Source: Saccharibacillus sacchari DSM 19268 | Lineage (GTDB): Bacteria; Bacillota; Bacilli; Paenibacillales; Paenibacillaceae | Length of the DNA: 64,000 bases | Direction of reading: 5' to 3' | Assembly (NCBI RefSeq): GCF_000585395.1 | Contig: NZ_KK073875.1 | Coordinates: 385,186-449,185, forward strand | In this document: positions 31,784 through 40,004 of the stretch, piece after piece | Position numbering within the stretch: position 1 is the stretch's first letter | Layout: each line of letters opens with the position of its first letter | The notes under the pieces: model-generated | Seen by the model: the letters and a program-made list of their open reading frames with translations, nothing else | Database searches by the model: none | Told to the model about the DNA's origin: nothing | Translations under genes and position numbers: made by a program

Positions 31784-31817
31784 GAAAATCTTAATTGCGG
31801 CTTAGTCAAAATGCAAG

Positions 31818-32198
31818 CTAAAATTCCCCTTTCCATAACGGTTTGCACTCGGAATACCCCATCTCGTTAAGAAAAGTCCATGCATTCTCGATTAGAATCG
31901 TCTGACCGACCTGCCATGATTCCGGTTGTCGATGTTGCAAATGGGCAATGATTTCCGCAATAGATCGAGGTCTTCCCAGATGAATACAGGCGGCTTCTCC
32001 GTTTCGCTGCGCCGAGATTTCATAAAATGTCCAAGAAGTATGCGGATCTTCGTCAGGCAGGAAAGCCGGGAAGACCAGCACGATTTTGGTATTCTTTTGT
32101 TCTTTGGGCGAAAGGTGCAGCGTGAATCGGACTCCGCTCGTATGCCAATAGACGAAAGCTTGATCTCCGACTACAATCGTTCTGTGCGCGGTTTTCAT
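31818..32198 (-). CDS. hypothetical protein coupled to alpha/beta hydrolase
   Basis: This protein of about 126 residues has no domain I recognise. It is soluble and beta-rich by appearance (TIVVGDQAFVYWHTSGVRFT, TKIVLVFPAFLPDEDPH) and ends in a short helix-rich region (AEIIAHLQHRQ). No cysteines suitable for metal sites or catalytic motifs stand out. ATG 32198 overlaps the TGA of the upstream hydrolase gene (ATGA), so translation is probably coupled and a shared task is likely. A frame extension to 32225 contains the SD (AAGGAG) and is not used. Confidence 0.7.
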   Translation of the reverse strand: MKTAHRTIVVGDQAFVYWHTSGVRFTLHLSPKEQKNTKIVLVFPAFLPDEDPHTSWTFYEISAQRNGEAACIHLGRPRSIAEIIAHLQHRQPESWQVGQTILIENAWTFLNEMGYSECKPLWKGEF

Positions 32199-32956
32199 TT
32201 CCTCTCTTCTCCTTCCTCCAGCCATTCTCTAAGAATCGTGTTGAAACATTCCGGCTGCGCCGAAGGAATGCCGTGTCCGATACCGGGCAAAATCTTTTTT
32301 TGCGCTTTCGGATGAATCGACGCGATCTGCTCCGCCGACTTGCGCATGATTCTTTTTTCCTTTTCGCCGACCGTCACGAGAACACGAGCGTTCGAACGCG
32401 AGAATCCCGCTGGCAACCGATAGGTCAAGCTTTGCCGCAACATGCGGATCAGAGCATCCTGGCTGCTTTTCAAACTATGTGCATAATACGTCTCGAACTG
32501 CTCGGACGGAATATACAGCGCTTTGGCTTGAAGAGCCGAAAAGCGGCGATTGCGAATCAGCGGAAAACTGCAACGAACCATGGGACCGATCATTCTGTCG
32601 GCAAAAGGAAGCGGAGCAACCGAAGCGCTATTGAGCATGGCTCCGCGCAGCAGATGCGGACTGTCGTTCATCATTTGAATCACGATCTGCGCTCCCAGCG
32701 AAAAACCGACCGCGTAAATCGGCCGGCCTGCGCCTTTTTGCTTCGCCAGATCGATCAACTGCCGGGCGCTCTGTTCGATCGTGAACATCGGCTTTGTATC
32801 GGGCTGTTCCGATTCCGCCAGCTCCGGCACCAAACAATGATAATGTTGAAAAGACTCGACCTGACGATCCCACATCCATCCGCCTACCCCGCCGCCATGC
32901 ACGAATATCAATAAAGGAGCATTCGAATTTCCCGACTCCGTATACGTCCATTTCAT
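32195..32956 (-). CDS. alpha/beta fold hydrolase
   Basis: This protein of about 253 residues belongs to the alpha/beta-hydrolase superfamily. The oxyanion motif is LLIFVHGGGVGGWMWDRQ (residues 17-34). The nucleophile elbow is VGFSLGAQ (G-x-S-x-G), a late Asp/Glu region is RVLVTVGEKEK, and the catalytic His is in GIGHGIPS near the C-terminus. No signal peptide is seen. The substrate is unknown. ATG 32956 follows AAGGTGG by six bases. The longer frame to 32998 is less likely. It is the first gene of a two-gene unit with the small protein downstream. Confidence 0.87.
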   Translation of the reverse strand: MKWTYTESGNSNAPLLIFVHGGGVGGWMWDRQVESFQHYHCLVPELAESEQPDTKPMFTIEQSARQLIDLAKQKGAGRPIYAVGFSLGAQIVIQMMNDSPHLLRGAMLNSASVAPLPFADRMIGPMVRCSFPLIRNRRFSALQAKALYIPSEQFETYYAHSLKSSQDALIRMLRQSLTYRLPAGFSRSNARVLVTVGEKEKRIMRKSAEQIASIHPKAQKKILPGIGHGIPSAQPECFNTILREWLEEGEERK

Positions 32957-33082
32957 TAAAATCCACCTTTCTGACAGCACCTTTAGCGTTGGTTGCATAT
33001 TTTTGTATGTATTGATTTTAGCATATCTTGATTACTAACAAGGCTGTAGCGATAAGCCTCCAAAATAATTGTGACAATTTCA

Positions 33083-33147
33083 AGTGAATAATTTCACATT
33101 TGATGTGACTACAATCACCAACCCCTTGAATTTTAATTAAATATAAT
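33083..33147 (+). promoter_or_regulatory. nirB promoter with tandem Crp/Fnr-type boxes
   Basis: AGTGA-N6-TCACA (33083-33098) and TGTGA-N6-TCACC (33104-33119) each match the Crp/Fnr palindrome TGTGA-N6-TCACA at 9 of 10 positions. A TATAAT at 33142-33147 would place the start near 33154, so the boxes centre near -42 and -63. The -42 position is typical for class II activation by Fnr. No good -35 is present, as expected for an activator-dependent promoter. The 5' leader has a GC hairpin (33178-33212, GCGGCGG with CCGCCG). Confidence 0.65.
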
Positions 33148-33331
33148 GAGAATGTAAGTTAGATCAAATTTGAAATAGCGGCGGCTCGCCGGATCTTCCG
33201 GTCCCGCCGTTCAGTGAATGTTAACTTGTGAAGAAAGTCACATTATGATGACGAATCGCCTTTCCTGCCTTTTCACCTACAGGTCGCGATCTTCCCTACA
33301 CCGAATTCAAACGCCAAGGAGGCACATCGTT

Positions 33332-35770
33332 ATGACGAACGCAAAAGAAAAACTCGTCGTGATCGGCAACGGCATGGCCGGTATCAATACGCTGGAGCAA
33401 ATTCTAAAGCTGACCGATCGTTTTGACATTACCGTATTCGGTAGTGAACCTCATCCCAACTATAACCGGATCATGCTCTCCTACGTGCTCGAAGGAAGCA
33501 AGACCATTGACGATATCGTCATTAACGACTGGAACTGGTACAAGGATAACGGAATCGCCCTTCATACCGGACAGACGGTAACCGCAATCGATACCGCAAA
33601 TAAAACAGTTGTCACTGACGGCGGAATGACTGCATCTTACGATAAACTGCTGATCGCAACCGGTTCGAATTCTCTCATGCTCCCTATTCCGGGCAGCGAC
33701 CGCGAAGGCGTCGTCGGCTTCCGCGATATCGCGGACTGCGACCAAATGCTCGAAGCAGCCAAACAGTATAAAACGGCAGCCGTCATCGGCGGCGGCTTGC
33801 TCGGTCTCGAAGCGGCGAAGGGCCTTGTCGGTCTCGGCATGGATGTCACTGTGGTCCACCTGATGAACGACCTCATGGAACGCCAGCTCGATACTCAAGC
33901 TTCGGCGATGCTCAAAACGGAACTGGAACGTCAAGGCATCAAATTCGCGATGGGCAAATCGACCGCGGAAATGCAAGGCGACCACCGCGTGCGCAAATTG
34001 GTATTCACGGACGGCGAAGAACTGGATGCGGAATTTGTCGTTATGGCGGTCGGGATCCGTCCCAACAAACAAATCGGCGAAGTCAGCGGAATCGAGACCA
34101 ATCGGGGCATCCTGGTCGACGACTTTATGCGCACCTCGGCACCGGACGTCTATTCGGTCGGCGAATGCGCGGAACACCGCGGCATTTGCTACGGCCTCGT
34201 CGCTCCATTGTTCGAACAAGGCAATATTTTGGCGAAACATATCTGCGGCGTAGAGACAGCAGGCTATGAAGGTTCGATCACGTCGACCAAACTAAAAATT
34301 TCGGGCGTAGACGTATTTTCGGCCGGCGAATTCATTGAAGGTCCTCAGCATACCGTGATCGCGGCCAAAGACGAATGGAAACGCACGTATAAAAAAGTTC
34401 TGCTGGATCAAGGCAAAATCGTCGGCGCCGTATTGTTCGGGGACGTCACGGAATCGGCTTCGCTGCAAAAGTACGTTCGCGAAGGCACGGAAATGACGGA
34501 CGAAATCTACGGCGATCTGATGGGCGCGGGCGGCCACTGCGGCGGCAAGTCCAAGACGGCTGCTGTGGAAAAGATGGCGGACGACGAAATCGTCTGCGGC
34601 TGCAAAGGCGTCACCAAGAAAGTCATCGTCGATGCGATCAATGAAAAAGGACTGACTACGGTCGACGAGATCAAAGCCTGCACCGGCGCTACCGGATCGT
34701 GCGGCGGCTGTAAACCGGTCGTGGAACAAATCCTGAGTTTCGTCCTCGGCGACGGATTCAAGAAGACGGCCAAAACCGGCATTTGCGCTTGTACGCCGCT
34801 CAGTCGTCAAGAAATCGTGGCCAGCATCAAGGAAAAAGGACTGCGCACCACGAAAGAAGTCATGCACGTACTGGATTGGCATAACCCGGAAGGCTGCTCG
34901 AAATGCCGTCCGGCCGTCAACTACTACCTGGGCGTCATCTATCCGGGCGAACACAAGGACGAGAAAGAATCGCGCTTCGTCAACGAACGCATGAACGCCA
35001 ACATTCAAAAAGACGGTACCTACACGGTCGTTCCAAGAATGTACGGCGGCGTCACGACACCGGAAGATCTGAAGAAAATCGCCGACGTCTCGGTCAAATA
35101 CAATGTCAAAGCGGTTAAAGTCACGGGCGGACAACGTCTCGACTTGATCGGCGTGCAGAAGGAAGACCTGCCGAAAGTCTGGGAAGAACTCGATATGCCT
35201 TCGGGCTACGCCTACGCCAAATCGCTGCGCACGGTCAAGACTTGCGTCGGTTCGCAATACTGCCGCTTCGGCACGCAGGATTCGCTGGCCGTCGGCGCAA
35301 TGCTGGAACGCAAATTCGAACGTCTAGACTTCCCTGCCAAATTCAAGATCGCGGTAAACGGTTGTCCCCGGAACTGCGCCGAATCGTGCACGAAGGATAT
35401 CGGCATCGTCGGTAACGACGGCGGTTGGGAAATCTTCGTCGGCGGTAACGGCGGGATCAAAGCTCGTCTGGCCGACTCGCTGTGCAAAGTGAAAACCGAT
35501 CAGGAGCTGACGGATACCGTTGCAGCCGTCATGCAGTACTATCGCGAGACCGGTAATTACCTGGAACGGACATCGGAATGGGTAGAACGCATCGGTTTGG
35601 AAGAAATCTATAAAAAGACGGTCGAAGATCTTGAGTATCGCCGCACCCTGATCGACAGCATCGAACATGCGCTGACATTCGTCGAAGATCCGTGGAAGCA
35701 AGTGCTGAACGACAAGAAACTTCGCAGCGAACTGTTCGAAGCCGCGAAACCAACGGTTACGCAAGTTTAA
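33332..35770 (+). CDS. nirB: assimilatory/NADH-dependent nitrite reductase large subunit
   Basis: This 812-residue cytosolic enzyme reduces nitrite to ammonium with NAD(P)H. The order is an FAD/NAD oxidoreductase region (LVVIGNGMAGINTLEQ; AAVIGGGLLGLEAAKGL), two BFD-like [2Fe-2S] segments (CGCKGVT...CGGC and CACTPLS...CSKC), then the siroheme/[4Fe-4S] sulfite-reductase-type domain (TCVGSQYCRFG and NGCPRNCAES, supplying four Cys). The length matches Bacillus NirB/NasD. The frame opens at 33218, but ATG 33332 follows AAGGAGG and is the proper start. It is first in nirB-nirD-nirC and probably controlled by oxygen through the Crp/Fnr boxes upstream. Siroheme synthesis genes are not in the window. 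Confidence 0.96.
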   Translation: MTNAKEKLVVIGNGMAGINTLEQILKLTDRFDITVFGSEPHPNYNRIMLSYVLEGSKTIDDIVINDWNWYKDNGIALHTGQTVTAIDTANKTVVTDGGMTASYDKLLIATGSNSLMLPIPGSDREGVVGFRDIADCDQMLEAAKQYKTAAVIGGGLLGLEAAKGLVGLGMDVTVVHLMNDLMERQLDTQASAMLKTELERQGIKFAMGKSTAEMQGDHRVRKLVFTDGEELDAEFVVMAVGIRPNKQIGEVSGIETNRGILVDDFMRTSAPDVYSVGECAEHRGICYGLVAPLFEQGNILAKHICGVETAGYEGSITSTKLKISGVDVFSAGEFIEGPQHTVIAAKDEWKRTYKKVLLDQGKIVGAVLFGDVTESASLQKYVREGTEMTDEIYGDLMGAGGHCGGKSKTAAVEKMADDEIVCGCKGVTKKVIVDAINEKGLTTVDEIKACTGATGSCGGCKPVVEQILSFVLGDGFKKTAKTGICACTPLSRQEIVASIKEKGLRTTKEVMHVLDWHNPEGCSKCRPAVNYYLGVIYPGEHKDEKESRFVNERMNANIQKDGTYTVVPRMYGGVTTPEDLKKIADVSVKYNVKAVKVTGGQRLDLIGVQKEDLPKVWEELDMPSGYAYAKSLRTVKTCVGSQYCRFGTQDSLAVGAMLERKFERLDFPAKFKIAVNGCPRNCAESCTKDIGIVGNDGGWEIFVGGNGGIKARLADSLCKVKTDQELTDTVAAVMQYYRETGNYLERTSEWVERIGLEEIYKKTVEDLEYRRTLIDSIEHALTFVEDPWKQVLNDKKLRSELFEAAKPTVTQV

Positions 35771-35908
35771 GCTTTAACTTTACTGCCTGCCAATATCCCA
35801 TATAATGAAACGCCGTTGAAGAGAGCTGCCGATCGAATCAAGCAGTCCCCTCTTCTCCCCGTTTCATTCTTGCTTCACTATACTGATTATCCCGAGAGGA
35901 GCTTGACC

Positions 35909-36241
35909 ATGACTCCGCAATTAAACGCTGTAAGTTCGGTTGTACTGGATACGCTTGATCGCTTCCCAAGCCGAATCGGCCGCGTCTTCATCGTTGGCGA
36001 TACTGAAATTGCCGTATTCCGCACATCCGAAAATGAAATTTACGCGGTTGAAAATCTCAATCCCCATCCAAAAGGCGGCCCGTTAGCCGAAGCCATCGTA
36101 TCCGAACACTACATCTACGACCCGCTCTATGATTGGAAGATCGATCTGAAAAGCGGTCTTGTTCAAGATCCGGATCGCGGACAGGTTCGTACATTCCGTG
36201 TTGAAGTCGCGGATGAGCAAGTGATTCTGTTCACGAAGTAA
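35909..36241 (+). CDS. nirD: nitrite reductase small subunit NirD, Rieske-like but lacking cluster ligands
   Basis: This 110-residue protein has the Rieske-like beta fold of NirD: GRVFIVGDTEIAVFRTSENE, NPHPKGGPLAEAIVSEHYIY, DPLYDWKIDLKSG. Rieske ferredoxins use C-x-H and C-x2-H. Here the first Cys is Asn51 (His53 is kept), and the second pair is Asp71 and Tyr74, so a [2Fe-2S] cluster cannot bind. Enteric NirD also lacks the cluster, so the subunit may still support NirB structurally. ATG 35909 follows GAGGAG, and the frame's earlier start at 35816 is rejected. It lies 138 bases after nirB and before nirC. Confidence 0.88.
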   Translation: MTPQLNAVSSVVLDTLDRFPSRIGRVFIVGDTEIAVFRTSENEIYAVENLNPHPKGGPLAEAIVSEHYIYDPLYDWKIDLKSGLVQDPDRGQVRTFRVEVADEQVILFTK

Positions 36242-36244
36242 TCC

Positions 36245-36264
36245 AAGAGCCGGCTACGGCTCTT
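36245..36264 (+). other. hairpin between nirD and nirC
   Basis: AAGAGCCG and CGGCTCTT pair perfectly around GCTA just after the nirD stop. There is no strong T-run, so it may attenuate or stabilise the nirBD part of the transcript rather than end it. Confidence 0.5.
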
Positions 36265-36319
36265 CGGCTTCGTTGTTTCACCTGATTTGCACATTCGCGC
36301 GCCCAGGAGGCTGAAGGTT

Positions 36320-37147
36320 ATGTTTACCGAAAGTGTACGGTCCATTGTTGAAGCTGCTGCAAAAAAAAGAGATTTCATGAACGAACACCCGCTCCGTTAT
36401 TTCATTAGCGCCATGCTGGCAGGCGCCTATGTCGGGCTTGGTATCATTCTGATCTTCTCGCTAGGCGCTCCGCTCGCCGCGATCAAATCGCCCGTGCAAT
36501 CGCTGGTGATGGGCGCTTCGTTCGGGATCGCGCTCACCCTCGTTATTTTCGCAGGCTCGGAGCTTTTTACCGGAAACAATATGTTCTTCACCGCTTCCAC
36601 TCTGGCCCGTCGCACTTCGGTTAAAGACCTCGGCAAAAACTGGACGTTAGTGTTCTTCGGCAATCTGGCCGGTGCGGTGGTACTTAGTCTGCTTGTGCTG
36701 GGAACCGGGCTTTTCAAAGGAATCGCGCCGGAACATCTGATCTTCGCCGCTGCTGCCAAAAAAATGAGTTTGCCTGTAATGGAACTGTTTTTCCGCGGTA
36801 TTTTGTGTAACTGGCTCGTCTGTCTGGCGATCTGGATGGCAAGCCGGACCACGAACGATATCGCCAAAATCATGCTGATCTGGTGGTGTCTGTTCGCCTT
36901 TATCGCCAGCGGTTACGAGCACAGCGTAGCGAATATGACGCTGCTCAGTACCGCGTTGCTGCTGCCTGGCCATCCGGAAACGATCACGTTGGTCGGCTGG
37001 CTGCATAACATGATTCCGGTGACGCTCGGCAATATCGTCGGCGGTGCATTTTTCGTGGCCTGCGCCTACTGGATGATCTCTCCGGTTCGCAAATCTGCTC
37101 AAAACGAGGCTCCGGAAGCTCGGCAAGAAACTCGTCCGGCTTCTTAA
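36320..37147 (+). CDS. nirC: formate/nitrite transporter family protein (NirC-like)
   Basis: This 275-residue inner-membrane channel has six predicted helices. Matches to the FNT family include ISAMLAGAYVGLGIILIFSL, FGIALTLVIFAGSELFTGNN, NLAGAVVLSLLVLG, FRGILCNWLVCLAIWMA and SVANMTLLSTALLL. The GSELFTGN stretch is the characteristic broken-helix loop. The position after nirB and nirD argues for nitrite uptake or export rather than formate. ATG 36320 follows AGGAGG by nine bases, whereas the frame opens at 36287. A terminator follows at 37175. Confidence 0.93.
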   Translation: MFTESVRSIVEAAAKKRDFMNEHPLRYFISAMLAGAYVGLGIILIFSLGAPLAAIKSPVQSLVMGASFGIALTLVIFAGSELFTGNNMFFTASTLARRTSVKDLGKNWTLVFFGNLAGAVVLSLLVLGTGLFKGIAPEHLIFAAAAKKMSLPVMELFFRGILCNWLVCLAIWMASRTTNDIAKIMLIWWCLFAFIASGYEHSVANMTLLSTALLLPGHPETITLVGWLHNMIPVTLGNIVGGAFFVACAYWMISPVRKSAQNEAPEARQETRPAS

Positions 37148-37174
37148 GTTTCCTCGTTCAACATGCTTCTTGCA

Positions 37175-37205
37175 AAAGTCTTTGCCTATGGCGAAGACTT
37201 TTTTA
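37175..37205 (+). terminator. terminator of the nir operon
   Basis: AAAGTCTTTGC and GCGAAGACTTT pair around CTATG, followed by TTTT, 27 bases after the nirC stop. Confidence 0.85.
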
Positions 37206-37417
37206 ATTCCTCTTTTTACCAAAAAATCACTTATTCGAAACCGTTTTTTATCAAAACGCCCTAGTTCTTTATCCCTGTATTTTCAACAAAATTCGCTTTT
37301 AATATTGAATTAATCACAAATTACGCTTATATTCGATCCGTACTTAAGACTCATATTTTCATTTGCCCATTTTATTTTACTTAATAATCCATCGTAACTT
37401 TTCAAGCTTATTCCTAC

Positions 37418-37525
37418 TAGTGACTTGACCAAGTTAAACGTAAAGTTACGCCCATCTGAAACGCACCTAAAGCGTGTGCATTTCAGCCGAACGTAAACCT
37501 ATGGTTAAGGTTGGTCAGGCTACTT
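37418..37525. repeat. palindromic element M3 (MITE-like)
   Basis: Ends TAGTGACTTGACCAA (37418-37432) and TTGGTCAGGCTACT (37511-37524) are imperfect inverted repeats (11 of 14). The inner hairpin GAAACGCAC (37458-37466) with GTGCATTTC (37476-37484), and the CGTAAACC block, are shared with element M2. It occupies the gap between nirC and the first chemoreceptor. The rest of this 421-base gap (37206-37417) is AT-rich with nothing recognised. Confidence 0.7.
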
Positions 37526-37568
37526 TATCAACTATTGCTTTTATACGGAAAGGAAAGTGACTTAGAAA

Positions 37569-38414
37569 ATGAGTATCGTCGATTCAATGCTTGCCGTAGC
37601 CCCTTACCTGGGAAAAATGATGCGTGAAAATACCGCCGTCATCATTTATGATCGTACCCATATGCTGTATTATGCGCAACACGGAGACTTCGACATGGGT
37701 TACAAAACCGGAGATCAATTATATCCGGGCTTCGAAAACTTCGCTGCGTTGAAAGGTTCCAAAGAAGCCCGTCTGGACGCATACCCGGCGGAGATGTTTA
37801 CGTTTGGTTATCCGCTGCATTCCGTAACCATTCCTTTGCTCGAAAACGGAGAAGTCGCAGCCGTATTGACGATCAGCTACGACCAAACCAACCAGGAGAA
37901 GCTCCAAACGCTTGCCAACGACAACCGTTCGATTGCCGAGAACCTGGTCGATATGGTTCAGCATATTGCTGCTCATGCCGAAGAACTTCAAGCAACCAGC
38001 GAACAGATCCTCGTCAACACCAAAACGGCTGTACAGAATTCCGGCAAAATCACCAACGTCGCGACGCTGATCAAGGAAATCTCCGATCAGACGAACATGC
38101 TCGGCTTGAACGCCGCTATCGAAGCTGCGCGCGTCGGCGAGCTGGGAGCCGGATTCGGCGTTGTTGCTTCCGAAGTGCGCAAGCTGGCCGTCCACTCCAA
38201 ATCGGCTACAGCAGATATTGAGCTGGCACTAAAAGACGTGCAGGATTCGATCCGCGTCATGGAAAACGAAATTTCCCAAATCGTATCTTCGTCGCAAGAA
38301 CAAGCCAATCTCGTTACAAACTTTACGGACGTGATCGAACGCCTGCAAAAGACCGGAGAATCCATGCAGGATCTGGCGTCTAACCTGACCCGTTACCACA
38401 AAGAAGTCCGCTAA
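37569..38414 (+). CDS. soluble methyl-accepting chemotaxis protein (YfmS-like), copy 1
   Basis: This 281-residue protein has no membrane segment, so it should be a cytosolic chemoreceptor. Residues 1-120 form a small sensory domain ([40 protein letters not shown]). The rest is a short MCP signalling helical bundle with the hairpin-tip sequence [38 protein letters not shown] and a C-terminal [21 protein letters not shown]. subtilis YfmS has the same size and layout. ATG 37569 follows AAGGAAAG. A close paralogue lies directly downstream. The ligand is unknown, and the neighbouring nitrite genes raise the possibility of a link to nitrogen-oxide or redox sensing. Confidence 0.9.
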   Translation: MSIVDSMLAVAPYLGKMMRENTAVIIYDRTHMLYYAQHGDFDMGYKTGDQLYPGFENFAALKGSKEARLDAYPAEMFTFGYPLHSVTIPLLENGEVAAVLTISYDQTNQEKLQTLANDNRSIAENLVDMVQHIAAHAEELQATSEQILVNTKTAVQNSGKITNVATLIKEISDQTNMLGLNAAIEAARVGELGAGFGVVASEVRKLAVHSKSATADIELALKDVQDSIRVMENEISQIVSSSQEQANLVTNFTDVIERLQKTGESMQDLASNLTRYHKEVR

Positions 38415-38463
38415 CGGAAAATATACGCCGCAAACCGACCCCAATTACTTGCCTTAACAACAA

Positions 38464-38506
38464 GAGCCGCCTGTCTCCGATTTGGAGCAAGCGGCTTTCT
38501 TTTTTA
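38464..38506 (+). terminator. terminator between the twin chemoreceptor genes
   Basis: AGCCGCCTGTCTCC pairs with GGAGCAAGCGGCT, followed by TTCTTTTTT, about 50 bases after the first chemoreceptor stop. Confidence 0.8.
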
Positions 38507-38585
38507 TAAAAACGTCTTCAAAATTCCGTTCTTTTTCCGATAATTAGGTAGGTAGGCGTTTATATCCGGAAAGGAATGTGAAACG

Positions 38586-39428
38586 ATGAACAAGTTAGAA
38601 GCATTGCTGCAAACCGCTCCTTTATTCAGTACGGTAGCCCGCGAAGAGGTTGCCGTCACCATCTATGATGCTACGCATGTCCTGTATTACGAGCAAGCGG
38701 GAAGCTTCCATCTGGGATATCATACGGGAGAACCGATGAAGGAAGGTTTCGAGAACTTCGTAACCCTGGAAGGCCGTACAGAGCCGTTCATTTTGAAGTT
38801 CCCGGAAGACTGGTATAGCGCGCCCCTCGAATCCGTCGTCGTTCCGGTTCTCGAAGACAACAAAGTGATCGCCGTATTAAATCTTACATATAATCAGAAG
38901 AGCCGCGACGAATTGAATTCGATCGTCAAGACGAACGGAGCGATTGCCGAGCAGCTGGGCGACATGACCCAAAGCATCGCCGCACATTCGCAGCAGCTTC
39001 AAGCCACCAGCGAGCAAATTTTGGAGAATACGAAAACGGCTGTGCAAAAGTCCGGCAAAATCACGAGCGTCGCTACGCTGATCAAGGAAATCTCCGACCA
39101 GACGAATATGTTGGGGCTGAACGCCGCTATCGAAGCTGCCCGCGTCGGCGAGCTGGGTGCCGGATTCGGCGTCGTGGCTGCCGAGGTACGCAAGCTGGCC
39201 GTTCACTCCAAATCCGCAACAGCGGACATCGAGACGGCTCTCAAAGACGTTCAGGACTCGATCCGCACGATGGAAGCCGAGATCGCGCAGATCGTCGCCT
39301 CTTCGAAAGAACAAGCCGAGTTGGTTTCTTCGTTTACCGACGTGATCGAGCGCTTGCAGCAGACCGGCAGCTCCATGCAAGACCTGTCTCAAAGCCTGCT
39401 GCAATATCATGTCAAATCGCATGCCTGA
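38586..39428 (+). CDS. soluble methyl-accepting chemotaxis protein (YfmS-like), copy 2
   Basis: This 280-residue paralogue has the same architecture as the preceding gene: an N-terminal sensory domain ([40 protein letters not shown]) and a nearly identical signalling bundle ([38 protein letters not shown]). The sensory halves have diverged much more than the signalling halves, as expected for a tandem duplication with new ligand specificity. ATG 38586 follows AAGGAATGTGAAACG, similar to the leader of copy 1. It has its own upstream region after a terminator, so the two may be expressed separately. Confidence 0.9.
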   Translation: MNKLEALLQTAPLFSTVAREEVAVTIYDATHVLYYEQAGSFHLGYHTGEPMKEGFENFVTLEGRTEPFILKFPEDWYSAPLESVVVPVLEDNKVIAVLNLTYNQKSRDELNSIVKTNGAIAEQLGDMTQSIAAHSQQLQATSEQILENTKTAVQKSGKITSVATLIKEISDQTNMLGLNAAIEAARVGELGAGFGVVAAEVRKLAVHSKSATADIETALKDVQDSIRTMEAEIAQIVASSKEQAELVSSFTDVIERLQQTGSSMQDLSQSLLQYHVKSHA

Positions 39429-39453
39429 TCGGGCATGAACCGACAGGTTCGCT

Positions 39454-39729
39454 TCATACCTGAACTGCCCACCGGCCTTCGCCGGGATACGGGCAGTTTT
39501 TGCTTTTTAAATGGGCGATCACCGGAACCAGACAGCCGCATAGCATGCAGGTCGTCCCTCCGTGAAACTTCGGACAGTCTTTGCAAGCTTGCAGTCTCGC
39601 CTCATACACCTCTATATCAACCCTCAACTCCGGTGCAAACGCCGCCGAAGCAAGCAATCGCTCCATTTGCTTTTCGCTGACCGCAAACTCCTCGCTGCAT
39701 CCTCTGCAGGTTCGATGGGTACTCTGCAT
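39454..39729 (-). CDS. small Cys-rich protein, DUF6171-like
   Basis: This 91-residue protein has an N-terminal CRGC pair and a C-terminal cluster CKDCPKF...CMLCGC...NCPYPGE, so up to eight cysteines could bind zinc or an iron-sulfur centre. The C-terminal pattern matches what I remember of DUF6171. Its function is unknown. ATG 39729 follows AGGAGGGG by about five bases. The end of the gene overlaps the terminator of the convergent chemoreceptor gene. Confidence 0.75.
   Translation of the reverse strand: MQSTHRTCRGCSEEFAVSEKQMERLLASAAFAPELRVDIEVYEARLQACKDCPKFHGGTTCMLCGCLVPVIAHLKSKNCPYPGEGRWAVQV
39464..39501 (+). terminator. terminator of the second chemoreceptor gene, inside the 3' end of the convergent gene
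   Basis: ACTGCCC (39464-39470) pairs with GGGCAGT (39491-39497), followed by TTTTTGC. The inner part adds GGC and GCC. It lies within the last 16 codons of the DUF6171-like gene on the opposite strand. Confidence 0.7.
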
Positions 39730-40004
39730 CGTTTCCCCTCCTATCCGTTTGCTTTTTCATGAATGATTAAGGTTCGCCTTATCATTATAAAACGGAAATA
39801 AGTCGCCCCGTCAACAGTTGAGAAATTTCTTGCCGCTTGGAGCCGATTGGCTGTTTGCGCGCTTGCTTTTGTTACCCTGAAGACTCTAAACTATTACATA
39901 GAAAGAGTTTGCATAACTCATCGGTTGTCCGCGTTTTAATCAAAAGGTCGAAAACGTTTCTGGGCAGCCGAAAGTCTGATTCCGAAGGAGAGAACCGCGA
40001 TTTC

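Noticed and set aside
38536-38543. SigD-like -10 (TCCGATAA) before the second chemoreceptor
   Set aside because: It matches 6 of 8 bases of GCCGATAT, but no TAAA lies at the proper spacing upstream.
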